Part shown: one piece after another, positions 17,476-26,336 of the stretch
Position numbering within the stretch: position 1 is the stretch's first letter
How the letters are laid out: each line of letters opens with the position of its first letter
From: Reyranella aquatilis
GTDB taxonomy: Bacteria > Pseudomonadota > Alphaproteobacteria > Reyranellales > Reyranellaceae
DNA: 64,000 nucleotides
Assembly (NCBI RefSeq): GCF_020880995.1
Contig: NZ_JAJISD010000011.1
Span: 62,001 to 126,000, forward strand
Direction of reading: 5' to 3'
Notes under the pieces: generated by a model
The model's input: the letters and a program-made list of their open reading frames with translations, nothing else
Databases searched by the model: none
Told to the model about the DNA's origin: nothing
Position numbers and translations under genes: made by a program

Positions 17476-18572
17476 GGGCCCGGAGTCATACGACGCGGCT
17501 GGCCCGAAAGGCGAGCGTAGAGTGCACGCGCCGCGGCGACAAAGTGCGAGCGACGATAGGGTTCCACCGCCTCCGGGTCGGCGCGGCCCATTTGCAGTTG
17601 CCGCTCGATCGCGTGCGCGAGCGCGTCGCGATCGGCCGGGTCCACGATCACACCCACGCGCTCGTCCGGAATGGCATCGGCGGTACCGCCGCCCTTGCCA
17701 CCGACGACCCGCAGACCGCAGGCCGCGGCTTCGAGATAGACAATGCCGAAACCTTCTTCGGTACTGGGCATCACGTACAGGTCCGCCAGCCGGTAGAGGT
17801 CGGGCAGATCGGCGTCAGGCACGAAGCCCAGGAACCGCACCATCCCCGGCGCCAGTTCGGCCGCCACGCGTTCGAGGCGGGCCCGGTCGTCCCCATCCCC
17901 CGCGACCACATGAATCAGGTTCGGATACTTCTCCCGCAGGCGCGAAAGCACCGAGAAGACCGGCTCGTGGCCCTTGTAGCGCTCGCTCGCGGCAAGCCGC
18001 CCGACGGTGAGCAGGATCGGCCCCGGCCCGAGCCCAAGTTGCGACCGCAGGGCGTCGGACGCAGGGCCCGGCGTGAACACGTCCTGCACCGTGTCGGGCA
18101 GAACGCGCACTCGTTCGGGCGCGAGATCGACCCAGTCGAGAAGGATGCGCCGCGTCTCGCGGCTGACGGTGCTCACGAGATCCGCGCGGCCGATCAGCTG
18201 CCGCACCAGGCCGCGGCGGTCCTTCCACACGTCGGTGCCATGTGCCTGGATCCAGTAGCGCGCGCCCAGAAGCCGTGCGAGCAGGTACCCGAGCGGCGCC
18301 ATGAAGACATGCCCGCAGAAGACCGCATCGACGGGACGGAAGCGCCACGCCGCCGAGATCGCGGCCAGTGAGAAGCGCAGCCGGCCGAAGATGGGACGGT
18401 TCTGGCGGACACCCGCCGGCAGCGAAATTCCGCTGGCATCGCCATGACGTGGCAGGATCAGGATCTCGACGCTGCCGTCGGCCAGCGCGTCGAACAGGTC
18501 CTGATTGTACCGGGCGATGCCCCCGCGCGCGCCGTAGCAATCCCCCACGAGGGCGAGGATACGGGAAGCCAT
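17472..18572 (-). CDS. Glycosyltransferase family 4
   Basis: A 366-residue GT4 enzyme. N-terminal CYGARGGIARYNQDLFDAL holds the acceptor glycine loop. The donor domain has LLTVGRLAASERYKGHEPVF and EEGFGIVYLE, the E-x7-E motif, followed by AAACGLRVVGGKGGGTADAI. The ATG at 18572 is chosen because the acceptor domain begins there; the upstream frame is antisense to asnB. It starts eight bases after the asnB stop and overlaps the permease start by four bases, placing it firmly in the operon. Confidence 0.88.
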   Translation of the reverse strand: MASRILALVGDCYGARGGIARYNQDLFDALADGSVEILILPRHGDASGISLPAGVRQNRPIFGRLRFSLAAISAAWRFRPVDAVFCGHVFMAPLGYLLARLLGARYWIQAHGTDVWKDRRGLVRQLIGRADLVSTVSRETRRILLDWVDLAPERVRVLPDTVQDVFTPGPASDALRSQLGLGPGPILLTVGRLAASERYKGHEPVFSVLSRLREKYPNLIHVVAGDGDDRARLERVAAELAPGMVRFLGFVPDADLPDLYRLADLYVMPSTEEGFGIVYLEAAACGLRVVGGKGGGTADAIPDERVGVIVDPADRDALAHAIERQLQMGRADPEAVEPYRRSHFVAAARALYARLSGQPRRMTPGP

Positions 18573-18580
18573 CGCGCCGC

Positions 18581-20416
18581 TTAGGCCGCCGCCGGGCCGG
18601 CCCAGCCGGCACGCCAGACATCGAGTGCCCAGGCGCGCGAGGCGGCGGAGAGATCGATGCCCTGCTGCCGGGGTGCACCCGAGGCTTCGCGCAACCAGCG
18701 ACCCACCGGCGTCGAGAAGCCAGTCTTGCGTCGATGGCGAACGCTGTCGGGCAAGGGCGGTTCGGGCACCTCGGCGATGGCGTCCTTGGCGTTCATGGCG
18801 GCCAGCACCGGCCCGGGCGGCAGGGCCGCGAGGAAGAATGGGTCGACGAAGGGGACGCGGATCTCGACCCCGTGGGACATGCCCGCCCAGTCGGAATCGC
18901 GCAGAAGCTGGTTGCGCATGTAGAGCGAGGTCTCGAGTGTAGCCACCCGGTCGAAATCGCCGAGCGGCCCCCCCGTGCGGATCGCCGCGGCAATGTGGCT
19001 GAGCGGCGCAAGCCGGCGCAATCCGTCCTCGACCAGCGCCGGGTCGAGTACCTCGTCGAGTTCCCACGGCATGTAGACGCTGCGGCGCAGGAGATACGCA
19101 CCAGCCCAGTCGCCACCGTACTGAAGCACGCCCGCCGCCTTGGGATGCAGCCTGAGCCCCGCGGACATGGCGCCGGTCAAGGCGCGCCGCGCCAGCGCGC
19201 CGAGGCCGGGGATCCAGGAAACGGACCGCAGCCAATGGACGCTGCGCGGCACATCGCTGAAGGACGGGTAGCCGCCGAAGCATTCGTCGGCCCCAAGCCC
19301 GCTCAATGCCACCTTGATCCCGGCTTCGTGCGCCGCCTTGGCGACGAACCAGGTGTTGATACCGTCGACGGTTGGCAGATCCATCGCGTCCAGCAGCGCC
19401 GGCAGGTCGCGCTCGAACTCGGCGCGGTCGACCGTGCGGACGATATGACGGGCGCCGTAGCGCGCCGCGACCTCGGCCGCGAGCGGCGCCTCGTCGAGCG
19501 GCAGTCCCTGGAATTCCTGGAAGCCCAGCGTCACGGCGGTGATGTCGCCGACGCCGAGCCCCGCCATCGTTCCCAGCAACGCGCCCGAATCGATGCCCGC
19601 CGACAGGAACACCGCAACCGGCACGTCGGCCTCGAGGTGATAGCGCACCGATTCGCGAACCGCGGCAGCGACTCGCCGCCGCGAATCGGGCTCCGTCGCG
19701 CCAGTGTTCGCGCGCTCGGCCAGCGCCGTCGCGACATCGTAGTAGCGCTGCGGCAGCCCGGGGCCGGCCGCATCGACCGTCAGCGTCGTTCCCGCCGGCA
19801 GGGACTGGATGCCGCGCCAGACGGTGAAGGGCTCCGGCACGCTCCCGAACAGATGGAAGCCGACGATGCCGGCGGGATCGGGATCGCGCGAGACCGCGCC
19901 GCCCGCCAGCAACGCCTTGGCCTGCGAGGCGAAGCGAACCGTCCAGCCATCGTCGGCCCAGTAGAGCGGCTTGATCCCTAGCGGATCGCGCGCCAGCAGC
20001 AGGGTGCGCCGGTCGGCATCCCAGATGCCGAACGCGAACATGCCGCGCAGGCGCGCGACCATGGCCGTGCCGTACTCGGCATAGAGCTGCAGCAGCACCT
20101 CGGTGTCCGACCCGCTGCGGAACGTGCGCCCCCTCGCCTGCAGCTCCGTGCGCAGTTCACGGTAATTGTAGATCTCGCCGTTGAACGTGATGGTGAGCCG
20201 GCCGTCATTCGTATGCATCGGCTGCGCGCCGCCCTCAGACAGGTCGATGATCGCGAGCCGCAGATGGCCGAAGCCCGTGCGGCCGTCGTCGGCGAGCCAC
20301 AGGCCGCTGCCGTCGGGCCCGCGCGCGACCATGCGCTCGTTCATGCGAACGAGTTCGCCGCGGTCGACCCGCGGCGCGACGTCGAGATAGGCGTGGATGC
20401 CTGCTATGCCGCACAT
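18581..20416 (-). CDS. asnB: Asparagine synthase (glutamine-hydrolysing) of the polysaccharide-locus type
   Basis: A 611-residue class II amidotransferase. The mature protein should begin at Cys2 (MCGIAG), the glutaminase nucleophile, which fixes the start at 20416. The N-terminal domain also shows RGPDGSG, HLRLAIIDLS and FNGEIYNY. The synthetase domain has FLSAGIDSGA, the ATP pyrophosphatase loop (a Gly-to-Ala variant of SGGxDS), and LSGLGADECFGGYP. AsnB-like enzymes embedded in exopolysaccharide clusters are common and are thought to amidate a sugar acid or related group rather than make free asparagine; that role is inferred here from position. It lies 16 bases after the sugar transferase gene. 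Confidence 0.9.
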   Translation of the reverse strand: MCGIAGIHAYLDVAPRVDRGELVRMNERMVARGPDGSGLWLADDGRTGFGHLRLAIIDLSEGGAQPMHTNDGRLTITFNGEIYNYRELRTELQARGRTFRSGSDTEVLLQLYAEYGTAMVARLRGMFAFGIWDADRRTLLLARDPLGIKPLYWADDGWTVRFASQAKALLAGGAVSRDPDPAGIVGFHLFGSVPEPFTVWRGIQSLPAGTTLTVDAAGPGLPQRYYDVATALAERANTGATEPDSRRRVAAAVRESVRYHLEADVPVAVFLSAGIDSGALLGTMAGLGVGDITAVTLGFQEFQGLPLDEAPLAAEVAARYGARHIVRTVDRAEFERDLPALLDAMDLPTVDGINTWFVAKAAHEAGIKVALSGLGADECFGGYPSFSDVPRSVHWLRSVSWIPGLGALARRALTGAMSAGLRLHPKAAGVLQYGGDWAGAYLLRRSVYMPWELDEVLDPALVEDGLRRLAPLSHIAAAIRTGGPLGDFDRVATLETSLYMRNQLLRDSDWAGMSHGVEIRVPFVDPFFLAALPPGPVLAAMNAKDAIAEVPEPPLPDSVRHRRKTGFSTPVGRWLREASGAPRQQGIDLSAASRAWALDVWRAGWAGPAAA

Positions 20417-20432
20417 GATGTCGCGCCGGAGA

Positions 20433-21716
20433 CTAGCGTGCGCCGGTGCCGCGGAACACCACGGCAAAAGTCCTGAGCACGATCACCAGATCGAGCCACA
20501 GGGAGCAGTGCTTGAGGTAGTAGAGGTCGTATTCGAGCTTCGAGCGCATCGCGTCGGCCTCGTGGGCATAACCCTGGTTGATCTGCGCCCAGCCCGTGAC
20601 CCCCGGCCGAACGATGCCGCGCAGCGCGAAATGCTCGATGTCGCGCACATAGCCCTGCTCCAGCGACGCCGCCTCGGGCCGCGGGCCGACCCAGCTCATG
20701 TCGCCCTTCAGGATGTTGAACAGCTGGGGCAGTTCGTCGAGACGGCAGCGCCGGAGGAAATGCCCGGTGCGCGTGATGCGGGGATCGGCCGACGTCGTGA
20801 AGCTCGGACCGGGCACGCCGACGAACATCGTGCGGAACTTGATCATCCGGAAGGGCTGGCCGCGGCGTCCGATGCGTGTCTGCAGGAAAAACACCGGACC
20901 TGGGCTGTCGAACCGCACGATGAGTGCGACGACCGCCAGGATCGGCAACAGCAACGGCAGGAAGACGACCGTGAATCCCAATTCGATGACGCGGCGGACG
21001 ACGAGATACTGGCGCGACGGCAGCAGGGAGCCGAATTCGTTGGGCGAAAGGCCGCTGAGCGGCGTCCGGCCGGTCATGTTCTCAACGACGTAGCGACGGT
21101 CGAGTACAGGCACGCCGGCGATGGCGGCATCGGCCAAAGCCGCCAGCTGGCCCTTGCCGAGCTCCCCGCTCAGATCGGCCACGATGGCATCGACGCGCAG
21201 CCGCCGCTGGCGGACGTCGTCGAAATCGAGCCAGCGGCAGGTCGGAAGCCTCGGCAGCGCGTCGATCGCGGCATGCGGCGTCACGCCGTAGTTGCGCACC
21301 AGGTAGCGGCCGCGCATCTGGGCGATCACGGCCATCCACAACACGGTAAGGAGACCGCTGCCGAACAACTGCACGCGCGAATAGTCGAGGCGAAGGAGCA
21401 GCAGGACCGCCGCGATCAGCGCGTAGGTGATGATGGCCACCGGCGCGACCTGCGCGACGTTGAGACCGGCGCCGGGAAAAGCGTCCAGCCGGCGGCCGCA
21501 GTACCAGACGATCGCATAGGCGATGGCCGTGGTGACGATCGTCAGTTCGGAGGCGTCGAACGGACCGACGAACGGCTCGTCGTTGGCATAGAGCGGGATC
21601 GGCAGCACGACGCAAAACAGGAAACCGAGAACGGCGTCGACCCATGTCTCGATGAACCGCTGCGGCGCCGAACGCATGCGCGGGGTCCGCGCCGACGCCC
21701 CCTCATCGGACGGCAT
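20433..21716 (-). CDS. Polyprenyl glycosylphosphotransferase (WcaJ/WbaP-like initiating enzyme)
   Basis: A 427-residue membrane enzyme that should transfer a sugar-1-phosphate from a UDP-sugar to undecaprenyl phosphate, starting repeat-unit assembly. Four hydrophobic segments fill the first half, then a short Rossmann-like CoA-binding-type stretch. The C-terminal bacterial sugar transferase domain has the re-entrant helix followed by DSPGPVFFLQTRIG, the KFRTM motif, DELPQLFNILKGDMSWVGPRPE and a Tyr-rich YDLYYLKHCSLW end. The ATG at 21716 has GGAG five bases upstream and is preferred to an ATG at 21767 that would add 17 residues. A perfect TATAAT lies about 100 bases upstream. Confidence 0.9.
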   Translation of the reverse strand: MPSDEGASARTPRMRSAPQRFIETWVDAVLGFLFCVVLPIPLYANDEPFVGPFDASELTIVTTAIAYAIVWYCGRRLDAFPGAGLNVAQVAPVAIITYALIAAVLLLLRLDYSRVQLFGSGLLTVLWMAVIAQMRGRYLVRNYGVTPHAAIDALPRLPTCRWLDFDDVRQRRLRVDAIVADLSGELGKGQLAALADAAIAGVPVLDRRYVVENMTGRTPLSGLSPNEFGSLLPSRQYLVVRRVIELGFTVVFLPLLLPILAVVALIVRFDSPGPVFFLQTRIGRRGQPFRMIKFRTMFVGVPGPSFTTSADPRITRTGHFLRRCRLDELPQLFNILKGDMSWVGPRPEAASLEQGYVRDIEHFALRGIVRPGVTGWAQINQGYAHEADAMRSKLEYDLYYLKHCSLWLDLVIVLRTFAVVFRGTGAR

Positions 21717-21819
21717 GTCTACTCCCGTGACGATCGCTTTCCGCACCCACGTCCCCCCGGTGCACACCCAAGCCCGTCATTCAGTCTGCGGAACGAAACG
21801 CATAGTTGCACTTACGATG

Positions 21820-21849
21820 ATTATAGAATGGCGGCCGCAGGGGCGTAAA
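21820..21849 (-). promoter_or_regulatory. Candidate sigma-70-type promoter inside the polysaccharide operon
   Basis: On the minus strand a perfect -10 hexamer TATAAT (21820-21825) is preceded, after 18 bases, by TTTACG (4 of 6 matches to TTGACA). It lies in the only sizeable gap of the operon, between the ligase-like gene and the initiating sugar transferase. It could give the glycosyltransferase and exporter genes their own transcript. Confidence 0.5.
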
Positions 21850-21857
21850 GCGCCGCC

Positions 21858-23333
21858 TCATCTTTCGCTGCGGCGGAACGCCTGCGCCCAACCCATTCCC
21901 AGCAGGGCTGCCGTCACGAAGCCGATCGCCGGCATCTGCAGGCTGAAGTCGATCAGCGAATGCAGGATCGGAACGGCCGCGATGGCGAAGGCGGCGGCGG
22001 GAAGATAGCGATTGTCGACCCGGCGCCTCAGCGCGCCGCGGAAACAGACCGCCCAGGGCAGTAAAACGATCGCCATCGCCGGGATCGAGGCGATCACCCC
22101 GAATTCGACCACCGTTTCGAGCGGCGTCGAGTGGGCGATGTCGTTGGGTTGCAGGCTGTTTGCCGGCTGGAAGAGCGAAAAGACGTCGCCGAAGCTGCCC
22201 AGGCCCCAACCCATCCAAGGCGACAGGCCGATCGCCTGGAACGCCGCCGACCAGATGCGCAGCCGTGACGAATCGTCGGCCGAGACGGCGAACTTGGACA
22301 AAAGCGCGCTGCCGGCGACGATCGCGACCAGCACGAACAGCACCGCCCCTGCCAGGAAGACCCGGCCGAGTTCCGGCCGCGACCGCCAGCGGCCCCGCAT
22401 GAGCAGCAGTCCCAACGCCAGCAGGCTCACCGCCGTGGCGCCGAACCCGGCGCGCGAGGCCGACATCATCATGCCACCCAGCATCAGCAGGGAAACGGCG
22501 AGGAGCACGACCCGGGGACCGGTGAACCAGTCGATGAGGCCGACCTCCTCGTCTTCGTCGTCGTAGCCGTAGGGCACGTTCATCGAATCGCGCGAGCGAT
22601 GCTTGCTGAACACCAGGGCGACCGCGGCCAGGATCGCCATTCCCATGTAGCAGGCAAACGAGTTGCTGTTCACGAACGTGCCACCCATCGGGCACCGATC
22701 GGTCGACGTCAGCTCGAACTGCTTTCGCAGGTAACTGCCGAGGTAGCAGGAGTTCGTCGCCATCTGCATGGCGATTCCATAGGCCACCACCAGCACGCCG
22801 CTGATCACCAGCGCCATCAGGAACCAGCGGGCATTGTCGCGGTCGCGGCAGACCGCGCGGGCGATCAGGAAGATCAGGGCGCAGGCAATGCACTTCAGGA
22901 GGGAGTTTCGGGCCGCATCGGCGGCGATCGCCGGAATCGGCTCGCGGGCACTGCCCAGGATCTCGGCCGCCCGCTGGAACAGCCACGCATCGGCGGTGAG
23001 CGGCGTCCACGTCGTCGTCTGCCAGACCGCGAAGAGCGCGACGAAAACCCAGCAGCCGATCAGGCCCAGCAAGGGCAGTCGCTCGACGCTGCCCACGGCG
23101 TGCCCGCCGCGGGGACCGATGTCCAGCGCGATGGGAATAGCGATCAGCCCGAGCATGACGCAGAGCGGCGCCCATGCCCAGTCGCGGTTGGCGCCCATCG
23201 GCAGGGCCGCCAGGGTCACCATCGCGAAGAAGAAGAACACCGCCGCACGATCGACCGCGCGGCGGGCAAACCAGCGCCAGTCGCGCAGGACAACGACGCC
23301 GGGCTCGTGGCCCTTCTCCGTCCATTCGGTCAT
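21858..23333 (-). CDS. O-antigen ligase/polymerase-like membrane protein (Wzy_C type)
   Basis: A 491-residue protein with roughly ten to twelve hydrophobic segments and a large periplasmic loop. GGTFVNSNSFACYMGMAILA and the loop around WSAAFQAIGLSPWMGWGLGSFGDVFSLFQPAN, ending in HSTPLETVVEFGVI, are the pattern of the O-antigen ligase/Wzy_C family; the His near residue 413 fits the conserved catalytic-loop histidine. It may join polymerised glycan to an acceptor or polymerise repeat units. Its start ATG overlaps the stop of the upstream small gene in an ATGA. The acidic segment GYDDEDEEVG near residue 260 is an unusual cytoplasmic or periplasmic insert. Confidence 0.85.
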   Translation of the reverse strand: MTEWTEKGHEPGVVVLRDWRWFARRAVDRAAVFFFFAMVTLAALPMGANRDWAWAPLCVMLGLIAIPIALDIGPRGGHAVGSVERLPLLGLIGCWVFVALFAVWQTTTWTPLTADAWLFQRAAEILGSAREPIPAIAADAARNSLLKCIACALIFLIARAVCRDRDNARWFLMALVISGVLVVAYGIAMQMATNSCYLGSYLRKQFELTSTDRCPMGGTFVNSNSFACYMGMAILAAVALVFSKHRSRDSMNVPYGYDDEDEEVGLIDWFTGPRVVLLAVSLLMLGGMMMSASRAGFGATAVSLLALGLLLMRGRWRSRPELGRVFLAGAVLFVLVAIVAGSALLSKFAVSADDSSRLRIWSAAFQAIGLSPWMGWGLGSFGDVFSLFQPANSLQPNDIAHSTPLETVVEFGVIASIPAMAIVLLPWAVCFRGALRRRVDNRYLPAAAFAIAAVPILHSLIDFSLQMPAIGFVTAALLGMGWAQAFRRSER

Positions 23334-24019
23334 GGCTTGCGCTTCCGGCGTTCCGCCAGCATGCGCGAGATTTCGTCCTGGGCGCCCGGCTCGTTGCGCA
23401 CGAAGTAGCGGACGAAGAGCTCGTCGACCGGGCTGCGGATGGCATCGGCGAACCAGTCGCGCCGCGGCGAGAGCTGCCAGGTGCGCGCCACGTACACCGC
23501 GATCTTCTCGCGCTGGGCGACGGTCAGGACCTGCCAGTTGTCGAGGATCAGGGTCAGGCGCGCGGGCCACAGCGGCAGCAGCATCGGCGACGTATCAATG
23601 GACATCAGCAGGGGAGCGACCGTCCGCTGCGAGGGTCCCTCCAGCACGTACCGCACGGCGGACAGGCGAGCCCACGCAACGCCGCGCGCCGGATCGCGGC
23701 CCAGGCCGATGTCGAGATCCTCCTGGGCCCGCTTAAGCCACTCCGTGCGCTGCTGCGCCGACGGCGCGAAATTGGGGGAAAGCGCCGCGCCGACAAGAAG
23801 CTCGGACCGCTGAAGATAGCGGCTGGCAATCGGATCGGACACGACCGCCCGGTCCAGCGCATCGATCGCAGTCAACAGATCGGGCAGCTTGAGTTCGTAG
23901 TTGAGGCGAAGGGCCGTCGTCGCCCGGTCGGCCTGCTGGGCCTGCCAAGCGCTCCGCGCCACCGGCCAGGCCAGCCAGACGAGCAGAGCTCCGCCCAGAC
24001 CAAGGAGCGCCCTCACCAC
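23330..24019 (-). CDS. Membrane-anchored protein of unknown function, first gene of the polysaccharide operon
   Basis: A 229-residue protein with one N-terminal membrane anchor (LLGLGGALLVWLAWPVA) and an otherwise helical, soluble body. Helices such as YELKLPDLLTAIDALDRAVVSDP and LKRAQEDLDIGLGRDPARGVAW suggest a short TPR-like solenoid. It begins at a GTG and ends in an ATGA overlap with the ligase-like gene. The strict coupling suggests it is an accessory subunit of that enzyme, possibly regulating chain length or ligation; that is inference. I do not recognise a named family. Confidence 0.75.
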   Translation of the reverse strand: MVRALLGLGGALLVWLAWPVARSAWQAQQADRATTALRLNYELKLPDLLTAIDALDRAVVSDPIASRYLQRSELLVGAALSPNFAPSAQQRTEWLKRAQEDLDIGLGRDPARGVAWARLSAVRYVLEGPSQRTVAPLLMSIDTSPMLLPLWPARLTLILDNWQVLTVAQREKIAVYVARTWQLSPRRDWFADAIRSPVDELFVRYFVRNEPGAQDEISRMLAERRKRKP

Positions 24020-24109
24020 CCCGTCGATTGAAATAGCCAGAACGCAGCCCCCGAGTGCACCCGGCGTAAACCGCCGTTTGCCCCACTCAACCGCTGTCGT
24101 CGGGCGATG

Positions 24110-25126
24110 TCAAAGGGCTTGGGCAGGGACCGGCTCGGCGGCCGACGGATCGGCCTGCGGCGCCATCGGGGCGAGTGCGGGAGGCGACGCCGGTACCGGC
24201 GCCTGCAGGTCGGTTTGCAGGGGGACGGCCGGATCGGGCAGCGGCGCCGGGGACAGGGTGTGAACCTGGACGTCGACGGACGCATTGACGGTGACTTCCG
24301 GCGGCCCTGTGAATGTGCCCTTGATCGGCATGGCCTGCTCGGGATCGCGGCCCACCGCCACCCGGATCAGCCGTTCGCTGCCGATGATGCCGTTGGTCGG
24401 GTCGAATTCCACCCAGCCCGCGCCGGGAAGATATACTTCCATCCAGGCATGCGGATAGGCATGGGTCGTCGCCTCGCCCGGGGCCGCATCCAGTGCGGGA
24501 TCGTACAGGTAGCCGGTGATGAACCGCGCCGCGAGACCGAGCGAACGGCAGCATTCGATCATGAGAAGCGCGTAGTCGCGGCAGGTGCCGCCACCGGATT
24601 CCAGGGTTACGGCCGGCACCTGCGTCCCGATCTCGAAGCGCATCGCATACTTCAGCTTCTGCTGGATGCCCATGCAAAGCCGCTTCAGCAGTTCGAATGT
24701 GTCGTTGCCGCCCTCGCCCTCCATGAACTGCTTCGTCCAGGGACCGACGATCGAGCTGGGGTCGGGATAGGAACGCTCGACATAGCGGGCGAGGTCGGGC
24801 GCTTCCTCGGCGGCATAGCTGAAGGGCAGTGTGCGGGCGAACTCCTCGATCGGCGGCAGCTCCGGCGGCACGCCGAAATGCTCCAGCTGGATCGTGCTGA
24901 CCAGTTCGAGGACCTGGGTGGGACCATCGAACGATGCGATGGCGATGGAGTTGCCGAAAGGGTCGTGAATCCACCGCACCTGCGCGGCCGGCTCGATGGC
25001 CAGGCCGGTGTGCAGCAGGCGCAGGTCATGGCTGTCGCGCGGCCGGAACATCAGCCTGTGATCCCCCAGGGTGACCGGCTCGGAATACTCGTAACGAGTG
25101 CGGTGGACGATCTCGAGGGTGCGCAT
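24110..25126 (-). CDS. Transglutaminase-like cysteine peptidase family protein
   Basis: A 338-residue protein with an N-terminal transglutaminase-associated domain (MRTLEIVHRTRYEYSEPVT, LMFRPRDSHDLRL) and a transglutaminase core. Catalytic Cys is in GGGTCRDYALLMIECCR, His in YPHAWMEVYLPG and Asp in WVEFDPTNG. Members act as amidases, peptidases or cross-linkers. The C-terminal 70 residues are Pro/Ala-rich and look disordered. The ATG at 25126 is used because family members start there; an ATG at 25180 would add 18 non-conserved residues. It is divergent from the amidohydrolase gene. No obvious link to the polysaccharide locus. Confidence 0.87.
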   Translation of the reverse strand: MRTLEIVHRTRYEYSEPVTLGDHRLMFRPRDSHDLRLLHTGLAIEPAAQVRWIHDPFGNSIAIASFDGPTQVLELVSTIQLEHFGVPPELPPIEEFARTLPFSYAAEEAPDLARYVERSYPDPSSIVGPWTKQFMEGEGGNDTFELLKRLCMGIQQKLKYAMRFEIGTQVPAVTLESGGGTCRDYALLMIECCRSLGLAARFITGYLYDPALDAAPGEATTHAYPHAWMEVYLPGAGWVEFDPTNGIIGSERLIRVAVGRDPEQAMPIKGTFTGPPEVTVNASVDVQVHTLSPAPLPDPAVPLQTDLQAPVPASPPALAPMAPQADPSAAEPVPAQAL

Positions 25127-25247
25127 CAGGGCGGGATAATGCCCGAACGGGCCCGGGGTTGCATCCATGCCGGTCGACATCCTGCCCGGATGACGCGGAT
25201 TGGTCCCGATGGGACTATCGTTGCCTCAGCACCGGAGGATCGCCGTC

Positions 25248-26336
25248 ATGCTCTACACCTGCGCACCGAAGCCACACCGCCAGGCCACCGCAACGAAGCG
25301 GGGCGCAAGAAAGACGTCGGGTCCGGTCATCGACATTCATTGCCATATCGTCTCGCCCGAGGCGGCTGCGCTGGTGGCGGCCTCGGGCATCGCGCCAGAC
25401 GAGCCGATGGGCCGTTTCTCCAACGAGGCCACGCGCGCGGTCCAGAAGGCCCAGACCGAAACCGTGCGGCCGATGCTCACCTCGGTCGAGCGTCGCATCG
25501 CCGACATGGACCGCATGGGCGTCGACATCCAGGCGATCTCCCCCGCTCCGCCGCAGTATTTCTACTGGACGCCGCCCGAGCTCGGCCGCGACGCGGCGCG
25601 CCTGATCAACGACAACATTGCCGCAACGGTCGCCAGGCACCCCGACCGACTCGTCGGCCTCGGCACGGTGCCGATGCAGGCCCCCGAATTTGCGGTGGCG
25701 GAGCTGGAGCGCGCGGTGAAGACGCTCGGCCTGCGCGGCGTCGAGCTCTGCACCAACGTCGCCGGCGCCGATCTTTCCGAGGAGAGGTTCCGGCCGGTCT
25801 TCGCCAAGGCCGAAGAACTCGGTGTCCTGGTCTTCCTGCACCCCAACGGCTTCCCCGATGGCCGCCGGTTCTCGGAGCATTATTTCAGCAACGTGATCGG
25901 CAATCCGCTCGATTCGACCATGGCCGTCAGCCACCTCATCTTCGGAGGCGTGCTCGACGCGCATCCGAAGCTGAAGATCTGCGTCGCGCATGGCGGCGGC
26001 TTCCTGCCGGCCTATGCCGGCCGCATGGACCATGCCCATGGCGCACGCTCCGACTGTCGGCTTTGCATCAAGCGGAAGCCGAGCTGGTACCTGAGGAAGA
26101 TGTACTTCGACACGATCGTGTTCGAGGAGAGCCAGCTCGAGTACCTCGTGAAGACATACGGCAGCGATCACATCCTGATGGGCACCGACTATCCATTCGA
26201 CATGGGCATGTACCAACCGATCGAGTTCGTTTCGGGCGCCAAGCTCACCGCCGCCGACAGGCAGGCGATCCTCGGCGGCAACGCCGCGAAGCTTCTCAAG
26301 CTCGGAGGCCGCCGCAAGGCTCAGGCGAAGGGGTAA
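25248..26336 (+). CDS. ACMSD-like amidohydrolase family protein
   Basis: A 362-residue TIM-barrel metal-dependent hydrolase or decarboxylase. The first metal ligands are IDIHCHIV (HxH at residues 31-33), the next are FLHPNGFPDGRRF and VAHGGGFLPAYAGR, and the barrel ends with MGTDYPFDMG. This order is that of 2-amino-3-carboxymuconate-6-semialdehyde decarboxylase and related aromatic-acid decarboxylases. The N-terminal 25 residues are basic and absent from most relatives. GGAGGA eight bases before the ATG at 25248 settles the start. The last 16 bases overlap the end of the converging phosphoesterase gene. Substrate unknown. Confidence 0.86.
   Translation: MLYTCAPKPHRQATATKRGARKTSGPVIDIHCHIVSPEAAALVAASGIAPDEPMGRFSNEATRAVQKAQTETVRPMLTSVERRIADMDRMGVDIQAISPAPPQYFYWTPPELGRDAARLINDNIAATVARHPDRLVGLGTVPMQAPEFAVAELERAVKTLGLRGVELCTNVAGADLSEERFRPVFAKAEELGVLVFLHPNGFPDGRRFSEHYFSNVIGNPLDSTMAVSHLIFGGVLDAHPKLKICVAHGGGFLPAYAGRMDHAHGARSDCRLCIKRKPSWYLRKMYFDTIVFEESQLEYLVKTYGSDHILMGTDYPFDMGMYQPIEFVSGAKLTAADRQAILGGNAAKLLKLGGRRKAQAKG

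Noticed and set aside
18368..19981. Open frame of 537 codons on the + strand opposite asnB
   Set aside because: No start signal or domain; the asnB frame on the other strand has Cys2 and all catalytic loops.
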